Assembly: GCA_942486035.1 (NCBI GenBank) | Contig: CALNXK010000015.1 | Location: forward strand, 2,305,001-2,369,000 | Source of the DNA: Porites lobata | Taxonomy: Eukaryota; Cnidaria; Anthozoa; Scleractinia; Poritidae | Direction: 5' to 3' | Length of the DNA: 64,000 nucleotides | Part shown: piece by piece, positions 1 through 10,700 of the stretch | Position numbering within the stretch: position 1 is the first letter of the stretch | How the letters are laid out: each line of letters begins with the position of its first letter | Notes under the pieces: generated by a model | What the model saw: the letters and a program-made list of their open reading frames with translations, nothing else | Told to the model about the DNA's origin: nothing | Databases searched by the model: none | Translations under genes and position numbers: made by a program

Positions 1-905
1 CCTTGATTGATGGTAAAATTTTAAAATATCTTCAAGATAACGGGGATCGGAGCCATTCAATGTATTAAAAGTTATTAAATTTATTTTAAAAACAATTCTC
101 TCCTCAACAGGAAGCCAGTGAAGATCTCTTAGAGTCTCGGTGATGAGCTGAACGGACTGCAACTTAACTATGTCTCGTTTTTGGGCACCAAAAAGAAGAG
201 AATTACAAAAGTCCAACTTCGAGCTAACAAAACTGTGAATTAGAATTTCTGTGGTATTTTTACTGATGTATTTCTTTATTTTAGAAATATTTCGTATGTG
301 ATAGAAGTCACCCTTAACTATTGTATTAACATGAGGTGAAAGTGACATTGTGTCGTAGAAAATCACGCCAAGATTGCGAGCCTGTTGAGAGGGCCTGATG
401 TTTTCCATGCCAACAGAAATCGTGGGAGGGGGCAACGAATGACGAAAACGGGAGTGCAGAAAGAGAAATTCTGATTTATCATTGTTAAGCTTTAACTTGT
501 TGGCAGTCATCCACAAATTGATGTCAGCAACGCAGTTCTCAAGACGTTGTTTTGCAGCCACATAGATCAGAGGTGTCATTGCAAGCAAAAGATGTATAAA
601 GCTGCGAGTCATCAGCATAAAAGTGAAACGACAAGCCATGCTCACGAACAATATCACCCAGTGGAGATGTATACAATAAGTAAAGCATGGGGCCTAGGAC
701 CGAACCTTGAGGCACACCCCGATGAAAGGGTCGTACCGTGGATGAAGCGTCGTTTACTTTCACAAGCTGAGTACGGTCTGTAAGGTAAGGTCGTAGCCAA
801 TCCAGAGCTTTTCCTTTGATACCGAACCTAGAGGAGAGTCTTCCTAGAAGAATTTCATGATCAACCGTATCAAAGGCTGCAGAAAGAACCAATAGCAAAA
901 GCAAA
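1..905 (-). pseudogene. LINE (non-LTR retrotransposon) fragment A, reverse transcriptase 3' half
   Basis: Reading down the minus strand from about 905, the frame shows reverse-transcriptase blocks: an LSAAFDTVDHEILL motif, a RGVPQGSVLGPMLY motif and the catalytic FHFYADDSQLY motif. Below about 560 the reading frame shifts but homology continues through a thumb-like region (SEFLFLHSRF, ARNLGVIFYD, SSKLDFCNSLLFG) and LHWLPVEERI, which is typical of the C-terminal part of CR1/L2/Jockey-like LINE proteins. The copy has at least one frameshift, lacks the endonuclease and runs off the left edge. It abuts fragment B at about 905 to 930. Interpretation as a dead LINE is firm; the exact clade is not. 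Confidence 0.85.
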
Positions 906-929
906 ACACCGCGATGACTATCGATGGCT

Positions 930-2430
930 TTGAGGTATTAAGAGCATCTAAGTAACTATGGCATGGATAGATAATATGTAGTGCTCTTTTTTGAGTTGAC
1001 TCCAGCTTATTTGAAAGAAATTCAGGAATATCTTGCCTGATTTGTACGCCATATTCTAGTATAGGTCTTATTGTTGTTAAGTAAACTTTGAGAATTCCCT
1101 CTTTATTAACACGCACTTTTTTAAGAATCCTCAGGGAATACAGGCGTTTCGAAGCTTTTTTCGATATGTAATTAATATGCTCGTTCCACTTTAAATCATT
1201 ACTGATAATAATACCGAGTAATTTATAAGTTGTTACACATTCAACTGTGTTGTTACTTAGGACAAATTGGTCTTGTAGTAAAATTATCATTTTGCATGAA
1301 GTTAATTTACCTTTCCTTACACTTTTTCGGATTTAGTTTCATATTATGTTTGATGGAAAACCTGTGAATATCATTGACAGCTATATTTAGTAAGCTAATA
1401 CCGTTCCTTGGCAGGATTTCTAATACCGTGGTATCATCTACGAATTTAATCCTCAAATGCTAGTCACGCAAAAGATTGTTGGTCATTACAGCAAACAAAA
1501 TCACACCCAGTTTCGTCCCTTGCGGGATACCTCCCCTGGGTGACTTCCAATCAGTCAGAGAGTTTCCAATCCTTACAGCTTGCGATCTCCCAGTCAGGAT
1601 GGCCCTAATCTAGTTAATTAAGACAGTGGTCTATATCGAAAAACGCCAACTCCCTTCGGAAGAATTGAATGGTCAATCAGGTCAAAACCCTTCGAGTAAT
1701 CGGCAAGAACATTCTAGCCCCACAATTCCCACAATTCAGTCGCCTCGTGAATCGCCTGTAGGATATAAATCAAGGCGTCCGTGGTGGAGTGCCCTCCCTT
1801 GCGTACTGGTGTGGATCAAGTTTTTCCGCAATTTTCGCCACGAACCTGCTGGGCGCAAACCCCTCTATGACTTTGGCAAGTGTGCATGTCAGAGAGATAG
1901 GTCTCAAGTCAGATTGAATTTCTTGAGGCGGAAAAAAGGGGAAGGGGATTGATTATGGATCACTTCAGCAGATCAGGAACATAGCCCTCCCTGAGTGAGC
2001 AGTTATAAGTATCCATAATTAGCGGGACGAGTTCAGGTGCGAAATCCTTTAAGACCCTGTTCGGTATCATATTAGGGCCAATTGCTTTCCCGACATTTAG
2101 GCTTGATAAAGAGTCATGCACCTCCCTGACGGTCACTAGGAGGTCGCAGGGGGGGGTTGATTGGGAGGGGGGGGGGGGGGGGTGGGGGACAGTTTTCGCT
2201 CAGGGAATTGAGGACCTGTTGATTGGTTACTCTATATCCTGGCCAGTTAATAACTTAATTTGTTTCCACCGTTTTTTCGAATCCTTATGCTCAAGGTCAC
2301 TTACTTTACGATGGTAATAATCGTATTTTGCCGACCTTATTTCCCACTGGGCTTTGTTCCTCAAAAGCCTATAGGAAGCAGAGTCTCTCCAGTCACGGAT
2401 GAATGCAGTTTGCCGCTTTTTAATGAACAA
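930..2430 (-). pseudogene. LINE fragment B, degenerate reverse transcriptase
   Basis: A second LINE copy in the same orientation, of a different family from fragment A. From the top, 2430 to 2227 encodes a basic linker segment (RDWRDSASYRLLRNKAQWE), as found between endonuclease and reverse transcriptase. Then come degraded RT blocks, including PRGGIPQGTKLGVILF near 1530 and FVDDTTVLEI near 1430. The C-terminal segment at 1290 to 930 (LLGIIISNDLKWNEHI, ILEYGVQIRQDIPEFLSNKL, ESTQKRALHIIYP) is the best preserved. In-frame stops and frameshifts are frequent in the middle. The catalytic box reads FVDD rather than YADD, as in several LINE families. The 2430 end coincides with the trinucleotide tail of fragment C, which suggests fragment C inserted here. 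Confidence 0.8.
2149..2189 (+). repeat. G-rich homopolymer run
   Basis: Two long guanine tracts (about 9 and about 17 G) separated by a few bases inside LINE fragment B. They have quadruplex potential and are a likely site of length variation or sequencing error. Confidence 0.8.
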
Positions 2431-2455
2431 TAATAATAATAATAATAATAATAAT
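2430..2455 (+). repeat. (AAT)n microsatellite, 3' tail of LINE fragment C
   Basis: About eight AAT units. On the minus strand this forms an ATT repeat immediately 3' of LINE fragment C. Such short simple-repeat tails, rather than poly(A), are characteristic of CR1/L2-type LINEs. Confidence 0.75.
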
Positions 2456-3800
2456 TTAAACTTATATAGCGCAACTGATCACATGATCAAATGCGCTTTA
2501 CAATAAATTAAAAAGAAAGACTAAAGATGAATAAAATTTAAAAGCAGGTAGAAACATTTAAAAATGAAATAAAATGATAATAAATAATAAAATAAACGAA
2601 ACAAATACTCTACTACAAATTAAAAGCTTGTTTAAAAAGATATGTTTTCACATGACATTTAAAATTTGACAGAGAGTCAAGGCGGGATATTTCACTAGGT
2701 AGGTTGTTCCAGAGCTTTGGGGCCGCATAACAGAATGCTCTACCACCAAGTGTTGGGAGTATCTTGCCGCTTGGAAACTCAAGCATAACGTTTTTGCTGA
2801 ATCTGAGGGAATATCCTGTTGATTTCCCTCGGCTGATCAATTTGCAAATATAATCTGGCGCCATGCCGTGAATAGCTTTAAAAGTCATAAGTAAAATCTT
2901 AAACTCAATGCGATATTCAATGGGAAGCCAGTGAAGCTGAGATAAGACTAGTGTTATATGGCAAAACTTAATTTGCTTATAACTCTTTGTATCTTATCGA
3001 TTTGTACCTGTGGCAATCCATAGAGTAAACTGTTACAGTAATCTAATCAGCTGGAGACAAACACGTGAATAAGAGTCTCTTAGGAGTCACGCAATAGGTG
3101 TATTCTTATCCGCCTAATGTTGTGCAGATAGTAAAATGATGCATTACAGACTTAGTTGATGTGGGAGCTCATTGTCAGCTTGTCATCAATGTACGAGCGA
3201 AGGTTCCTAACAACTAACGATTTCATTATAGCAGGGTTTCCCACAGTGATCGAAGAAATATTAACTTTAGATAACTGGTGCCGGGTGCCAATGACGAGAA
3301 ATTGCGTCTTTTGACCATTGAGAAGTAGTTTGTCGTGTTCTATCCATGAGCGAATGTCGTTAATGCAATTTTGCATGGCAGTTATAGCATCTTGTTGACT
3401 TGACAAGTCATCGGGCTTGAAGGGGAAATATATTTGTGAATCATCTGCATATCAGTGAGAATTTGGAGGGTGGCGTTCAATGACGTTAAATAGCTTTGAA
3501 GAGTAAATGACATACAACAAGGGACCAAGACAGGACCCTTGTGGAACGCCCCAGTCAAGAGGAAGACTGTCAGAGAGGGCGCCGGGAATGGAAACACGAC
3601 TTCTTGCTGACAAGTACGACTTTAGCCAATCTAATGGTGCTCCAGAAATTCCAAATGAAGTTTGAAGTCTACGCAACAAAACACTACGATCAACAATGTC
3701 AAAGGCAGCGCTTAAGTCAAGTAACACAAGTAGAACAGCATGCTGAGAATTAATTTCCATCATAATGTCGTTGGTAACTTTCAAAAGTGCTGTTTCTGTA
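2456..3800 (-). pseudogene. LINE fragment C, 5'-truncated reverse transcriptase
   Basis: A third minus-strand LINE copy. The segment 3784 to 3452 encodes LLDLSAAFDIVDRSVLLRRL, then LDWLKSYLSARSRV and WGVPQGSCLGPLLYVIYSSKL. Conservation continues after a frameshift with LSSQQDAITAMQNCINDIRSW (3406 to 3152). The C-terminal block at 2888 to 2613 (FKAIHGMAPDYI, GGRAFCYAAPKLWNNLPSEI, FKCHVKTYLFKQAF) is a textbook CR1/L2-like LINE C-terminus. It lacks the endonuclease (5' truncation near 3800, at the tetranucleotide tract) and contains frameshifts, so it is inactive. Confidence 0.87.
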
Positions 3801-3805
3801 CTATG

Positions 3806-4078
3806 GTTATTAGTAAGTAGGTAGGTAAGTAAGTACGTAAGTGACTAAGTAAGTAAAAAAGTAGTTAGGTAAGAAAGTAAGTAAGTAAGCAAGTAGGTAG
3901 GTAGGTAGGTACGTAAGTAAGTAAGTAAGTAAGTAGGTAGGTAAGTAAGTAAGTAAGTAGGTAGGTAAGAAAGTAAGTAAGTAGGTAAGTAAGTAAGCAC
4001 GTAAGTAAGTAAGTAAGTAAGCAAGTAACTAGGTAACTAAGTAAGTAAGTAGGTAAGTAGGTAAGTACATGTAAGTTG
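3806..4078 (+). repeat. (GTAA/GTAG)n tetranucleotide microsatellite
   Basis: About 270 bp of GTAA units with frequent GTAG and occasional GTAC or GAAA variants. Its translation on the minus strand is a monotonous Leu-Thr-Tyr repeat and is not a gene. Confidence 0.95.
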
Positions 4079-4079
4079 A

Positions 4080-4593
4080 TTTTAGTTATAATTGCGTAAT
4101 ATGCCATGAAAGCGAAACTTCACGTTAATGCAACGGGCAACGTAAATAATGTCGCAAAGACACGAGTCGTAATCAAAGAGAGTAGACAGGGATAACTTGA
4201 ATCAACTGTATTGCTTAGAACCGAAGAGATTTACATTGAACAATGAACGAATAGAACAATGGCGGTCGAAGAGAAAACTAAGTAAAGAACAAAACCATGT
4301 GCTTTTTTATCCAAGACTTATTCTAACTGACAAGACCGCTGACCTCGAACGATAACAAGCTTATTAGCAAACAAAGGGACGACTGTTGATATGAGTCTTA
4401 AGAGTCTATTCGACATCGATATTGATGAAACTTTTATCTCTTTGCAGGCAATGACGCGAAGAATATCAATCTCATTTTAAAAAAAACACAGGTGCAAAGG
4501 AAGGAACAATCATTTACGTCAGATCTCGTTTTTTTAGTGAAGTCTTTAGTTAAACTGTTATTAATTATAAAAAAAAAATAGAGTAACTCTCAC
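4080..4593. other. Non-coding stretch, presumed intron of the Bark-like gene
   Basis: No coding signature, repeat or RNA gene recognised. It lies immediately downstream (on the minus strand) of the splice donor of the MAM-like exon, so it is best read as intron sequence. Confidence 0.5.
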
Positions 4594-4746
4594 CCCCTCT
4601 GTAGCCATATGTATGATCCGAAGCGGCGCTATGCTTGCCATAGATGTCATTCCAATACCACTTCCTTGCCAGAGCAACGCCATTGAAATAACCTCCAGGA
4701 TAGTTTTTCCAGCCACAATCACTTACTTCAAATGTACAAGGGAAAT
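4594..4746 (-). CDS. Exon 6: MAM-like domain start
   Basis: A 153-nt symmetric phase 1-1 exon with acceptor GTCTCACAG (4747-4748) and donor G|GTGAGA (4593). It encodes FPCTFEVSDCGWKNYPGGYF followed by ARKWYWNDIYGKHSAASDHT. The C-x-F-E...C-G-W pattern is how MAM domains begin. It is too short to be a whole domain, so further exons are expected beyond 4594 on the minus strand. Alternatively it could belong to a different extracellular domain with a similar start. Confidence 0.68.
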
Positions 4747-7700
4747 CTGTGAGACAGCAAGACGAGGGTTAAGGATTCAAGTATTTACTATTTTGTGATA
4801 AATATTTCTAAAGTTGCTCAAGAAAATGGCAAAATCCTGACGATAGACAATCGGAATAAAACAAACCGTTGTCCTCTGCCCGCTCGAGATGTAAAAGGAC
4901 TTCGCTGGTGCTGAACCATCCTTTGAAAAAGATTGTGATACTGCTCCAGGGAATAAGCCTTCGTTTTGACAATGAAATTTGACTTCTTGAGGAATACTTT
5001 ATGATCGTATTTCTATGAGGGTCTTGTATTGTGATGTAATCTACGTTCTTCACTACTATCAGCCTAAGAGCGAATCCATAATTGTTTCCTGTTCGAATTA
5101 ATTTCTTGCACGTGACAGTGGGGTTATAAATGGTAATGAAGGGTTGTCTAAAGTACAGAAAGACATCGCCATCTCGAAGATCTACAACTTGTTCTGAAGC
5201 GCACAGCATGACTTGTCCGTTCAGTAGTCCGTCCATCCACTGTCCATTCGGGTTACCAAAGAACACTCCATTCTTGTTGTTTATAATCCTGACTCTCTGC
5301 AAAGTAACGTTCTTTTTCGTTGTCAGGATTGCAGCTCCCACTCCCCCTGTATTAATGAAAGAGGTGTTTGCGAATAACATTTCTTTTTCGGGAAACCACA
5401 ACTTGGAACCACCCGCTGAGCAGTTTAACACTTGTACAGAATGGACTTTTGGAACGTACTGAAAGATTTCCAACGCGGCGACGTCTTTCCCATGTTTCAT
5501 ACCACAATGCTTGATCTTCATGTGCTGTAACTGCGATTTAGCTGCGTCGAATGGGCTTGTTTCGTCGCGCACAAATCGAATATTTCCCCACGGTAAACCC
5601 CCAGAACAGGTGAGAACCATTGCATGTGTACAATTATCGTAGCTGCGATTTTGAAATGTCAGGGAACATTGGCTAATGTCGGATTCATTTTCATGGCAAC
5701 TAGACATTATGCTAAACGGCATTACATCCATAGATCCTTGAAGTCTTCGACTGATGTTCAAGGGCTTCTTATAGCCCAGCTGTTTGCATATAACCTTGGC
5801 GTTATTCATTTCTTCCCGCAAAGCTGATACGTTTGAGCACAGTGGAATCCAATTACCGTCATGTAATAATTCCACCTTTCCATGCCAAGGGAAAGTACCT
5901 CCAAAAAGGCGAACGGGTATTGACATTTTACTTTGATCTTTTTCCAAAAGAGAAAATGAAACAGGGTGACTTTCATTTCCATTCACGAGAAGAGAACCAA
6001 GAACCAGCATGCCGACGCCAGAATGAAACTGCATCTCTACACCCGGATCTATTACTAGAGAAATCTGTGGCAAGACAGTAAGATCAGAGAGAATCTTGTA
6101 AGGGCTATGACTAATACCAAGCCGCAAGGTGGATGTCAGTCGTCCACCTAAAAGGCTATTATCCTTATCAAAGTTACCACTTTGTTTTTTTTCGTGCAGA
6201 ATGTTTCCTGAATCGCTCAGGAATGGGGAAATCATACCCCAGGCATACTCGTAATCGCTTTCTGCGTCAAAGATTCTTTTCCGAATTCCACTTCTGTCAT
6301 TGTGGCCCCAGAAATTTAGAGAAATGTCCAGCCTCCTTGAGTAAGATGAAGCAAAGGTGAACACACACAGTTCCTTCGTAAACCTTAAGCTGTTGAATTT
6401 ATTATAGTGTATAGAAAAGTTTATGTGATCAATTAGTCCTGAGATACTAAGTTCACATGCAAGGCTATTCGATGGCACGTTCGTGTTATTAACAAAGGTA
6501 TTGTTCCCAAAATTCGCGTGTTTGTTCGCCATTTGCAACTCTATCGGAAAGGCACTGTTAAGAAGAACCATGAATAAGCCTTCGTTTGATTCAAATACGT
6601 TGTTATCTATCGTAATTTCTCTATGCATCGCTCGTACTTCCAAAACGCCTTTTTCGGAGCATTTATTGCTGTAAAAGATGTTATTTTTTGCCGTCAAAGG
6701 CGAGTATGATGTCTCTTCAAGAAAAATTGATCTCCCGTAGTTTCCTTCGAAAACATTTCCATCAACTATTAATACTTTTGTTCCTCCCGTAACATCAATA
6801 ACGCCTTTGTCTTCACAGTGGTTGTATAAAAATGCATTTCTACTAAAGTATATTTCAGGTGTATCATCTGGATGATTATATTGAGTTTTCTTGATAACTG
6901 AAGGTTGACCGTTCTCCATGAACTTGTTTTCAACAAATTCCCAATGACTTATATCAGATGAATGCTTAATGTTTATCGCGGGTCCTTGGTTTAATAGAAA
7001 TGTACAGTTTCTAAAGTAAACATCTTCAACGTCAGCCGACCAGGTTTCAAAATAAATGGTCGTGGCTTGGTTCTGTTCAAAAAAGCTGTTAATCGCATAA
7101 AAGCTAAGCTGCGGCCTGTTTCCATAAACATAAACTGAATATCCTTTGTTGTAGGTAATGCGACTGTTCCTTAAATAAACCGTCTTCTTTCCTCGAGATG
7201 GGGCGTACAGTGCATTGTTAGACGAATTTGACACAGTGGTGTTTTCAATGTTCACCATACCAGAAAATGTAGAAAGTTGGATTCCATTGATATTTCTTAT
7301 AAACGAGCAGTTTATGAGACTCAGTTTTTTGACACTTGCAAATGTAGTCTGAAGTCCACTCTTTTGCGAATTACGAATCACAGAGTCTTGGATAATGACG
7401 TTTTCTAAGATGTCACGTCCATTGCTCAAGAAAATTCCCCCAAGAGCGTTGTTTAAAAAGTTACAGTTTAAAATGTTCAGGTTTGTACTGTTTAAAATGT
7501 CCACGTTTGGTGCTGGCAATGCTTCTCTGTTGTTTCCTTAATAAAACAAAACCAAAGCCACACTAAGACTAGTATCGCCCCATGTAAGGGAATCCAGGAC
7601 AGTCTTGGATTCTGGATTCCACGCTGTGGATTCCGGATTCCAGGTACTTGATTCCTGTATTTGTCAGTAGAACATGGTTTCTGGATCTAATCATTAGTGG

Positions 7701-10700
7701 GATTGCGAATTCCTTGAGCTGTAATCCGGATTCCAAAACCGAAATTCAAAAGCAAAATTTTCTCTGATTCCGGATTCCACAAGCAAAATTTCCCGAATTC
7801 CGGAATCCGGATTCCCTTGCATGGGGCAAACCAGTACATGATGTAAAGTGAGTGAGAATCGTTGTTGCATATCATGAATATTACAAGGATTTGTATGGAG
7901 ATTCCAACCAACCAACAACGGCAGAACTAAACCTCGCTGGAATCGCCATGAAACGGCCAAGAACGGCTACGAAAACACCATAAATTCAGTCAAGAAGACA
8001 AGGTAAGGAATTTTGATTTATCTTTAATGCTGTTTTTAACCCCTAAATAACAATCGCTGGAATCTCCATACCCTTATAATATTTCTGTTATGCAAGAAAG
8101 GTTCTTGCTCGTGAGCTTGGGGTACCTGTGGTTTATAATTTGGCAAAATAGTAGTTATATTATATTGAAGCAAAAAATGTAATATATATTGAATACTTCA
8201 TGAAAAGTGAGTACGTACGGAATTTAAGCACGAGTTGCTGACGTATCAGAAATCAAGAGTGAGCGCAGCGCCGAGCGTGTGATATTTCTTATACAAAAAC
8301 AACGAGAGCGTAAATGCCGTACAAAGCAGTTTCCATGTGGTATTGCGTTTATTATATACATACTGAGATTTAAACTCTTGCCTATCGTCTGACATGACAA
8401 ACCAAGACAAAACTCTGTTACACGACTTGAAGTGAGATTCTCGTGCAAGGATTAAAACATAAGCTTAAATTTTTTACATAAATTTAACATTACAACAAGC
8501 AAAGAATGTTGAAATATTTTTTCTGAATTTTAATCTGAGTCGGACTCCTCTCTTTAACCTTTTTTCAGAAACTTTTAGACGAAAGTTTGAAGCGTCTACT
8601 CCAGACGTTGTTTTTGTCTTTCTTTTATTGTACACTAGATATTCGTTACCTTGTGCGTCCTTACAAAGCTTTACATCTTCCCAGCACAAATTCCAATGCT
8701 CTTGACAACCACGCATTTCAAAATGAATGGTGTTTTTCAGCCAAACAGTATTCAACAATGATTCGGCAGAGGAAACTCCAAGTATCTTGATGAACAAACC
8801 TCCTCTCGCTCATGTTTTTAAGTATCAACACTTGCGAAAGTTTACTTTAAATATGAGAAATGCTGTCAGCTGAATGAAAATCACCTTGTTACGGCTCACA
8901 CGTCAAAATACATGATACGTGGCACCTGATTGGACGTATCATTTTTCCTCACACGTGGAAAAAGCGATACGCGTCGTTTGATTGGCTGTCGGGTTCTTAT
9001 TAGACCAGAACCAAATTCATTTCGCGCCTTTTCAGTTGGTACATCTCAGTACGTATATGTTGCAGTTATTTTTTTAATGTCAGTCAATTTTTATTTTTCC
9101 TTTGTTTTAAATTCATTAGCATACATTACCATACCCAAAACAATGGAAAAATAAAAATCAACTGAGATAAAAAATTATCTAAAAGATATATAATAAATAT
9201 ATATAGGGTCAGAGGGCCGAAACAGTGTTGTCTGCAGTTAGATATAGCTCTTTTGCATATAAAGCTTTGCTTTCATTTTGAAATGGAGCACTCTTAGGAT
9301 GAGTTACGGCCATAGCATTGCGCATGCTCACTAGTTTACTAGTTAGAGCACTCTGACATGGCTTAGATGATAACATAATTGTGGTATCATTTGGGGTGGC
9401 TTTTTAGCTTCATAACCCCCATCCTGGCATCAGCACTGCACTGATGAATCCCAGAAGGCCGAAACAGTACTGTCTGCTGTAGTACAAATTAAACACTCAT
9501 GTTCATTGAGGTTGACATTGCAGAGATATATATCTTGTAATTTATGAAATTGAAACTCGTTATATACCACTTAGGAGTGAATTCACCCCAAGGAGATCTC
9601 AGATCTTGACCTTGACATCAAGGTCTCCGGGTCTGAGATTTCGGTGTTATGGCCTCACTATCGGTTAATAAGTGGCACTTAATATATATTGAGCAGAGGG
9701 GAAGCTTAGTTTGTGTTAAAATGCTTTTTAACATTTACCCCATTAATTTTAATGAGGCTTACCTTTAATGAGATACACCATTAAATGCACCGAGTAACTA
9801 CGATGGTCAGGGTAATACCGGGAGTAACTTTCGAGAAGGACTGTGCTAGTGTTTGACCTCCACACTGGACGGCTTGGCCATGTTAACGAAGGGATATCCC
9901 ATGCAGTTTCTGATGTCTTGTTCTTGCCGCTGTAAACGTGGAATAACACGTAATAGGGTAGGTTTTGGTAGATGAGTTGCATTCCGATGTAGTATTTCTG
10001 TGGAACTGTGATAATGGTCTCGCAGCCTTTGCTATAATCAATTTTTACGCTTAAGTAGTATACTGGGCTGGCACTGTCTAGAAAGATATGTCTATCGGTG
10101 CACGGTTGTAAATACCTTTTTACTTTGGCTTCGGCCATATTCAACACATGAATGTTAAGGGGCTTCCAATTAAAATCAGACAAAAATCCACGACCACTCG
10201 TGTTTATAACGTCAGTGTTCATGATCTTGACTAGTGGGGATTCCAAACGAATTCCATCCGATTTGGTGTTTGAAATGGTGACATTGTGCATGTCGTAAGA
10301 GCTTTTAAAGGGATTTGGGTACATTATTTGGACGCCTATAAAAGCGGAATTATCTACAACAACACCGCTTATGTTGTGACTAAGATCAATCCTTAAGGCG
10401 ATGCCAGGAATCCTTAAGTCATTTCTGTAATCGAAGCCTGCGTAGCTAATATCGAGGTTTGTGATGACGCTTCTCTTTGGGGCGATTGCTAGGTGAACTC
10501 CAGTCCAGTAGGGAGTTTTGCAAGCAATATATGCCACATACTCGGAGCAACGAGGTCCAGAAATCCAGTTTTCACGACCACAGTTTGCAACATTGTCATT
10601 TTCGTTTGTATCACATTGGAAGTTATGCAGAAAGACAGTTTCTTTGCCACTCGGATAGCGTTTTGAGTATTTATCTTCCTCGTATCCCAATTGTCTACAT

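Noticed and set aside
3865..4107. Leu-Thr-Tyr-rich minus frame
   Set aside because: Translation of a GTAA microsatellite.
5130..6674. Several plus-strand frames opposite exon 5
   Set aside because: Shadows of the minus-strand exon, which shows clear SRCR and beta-helix homology.
8224..8448. Minus frame of 74 codons
   Set aside because: No domain, no splice context, sits in intron 5 beside element remnants.
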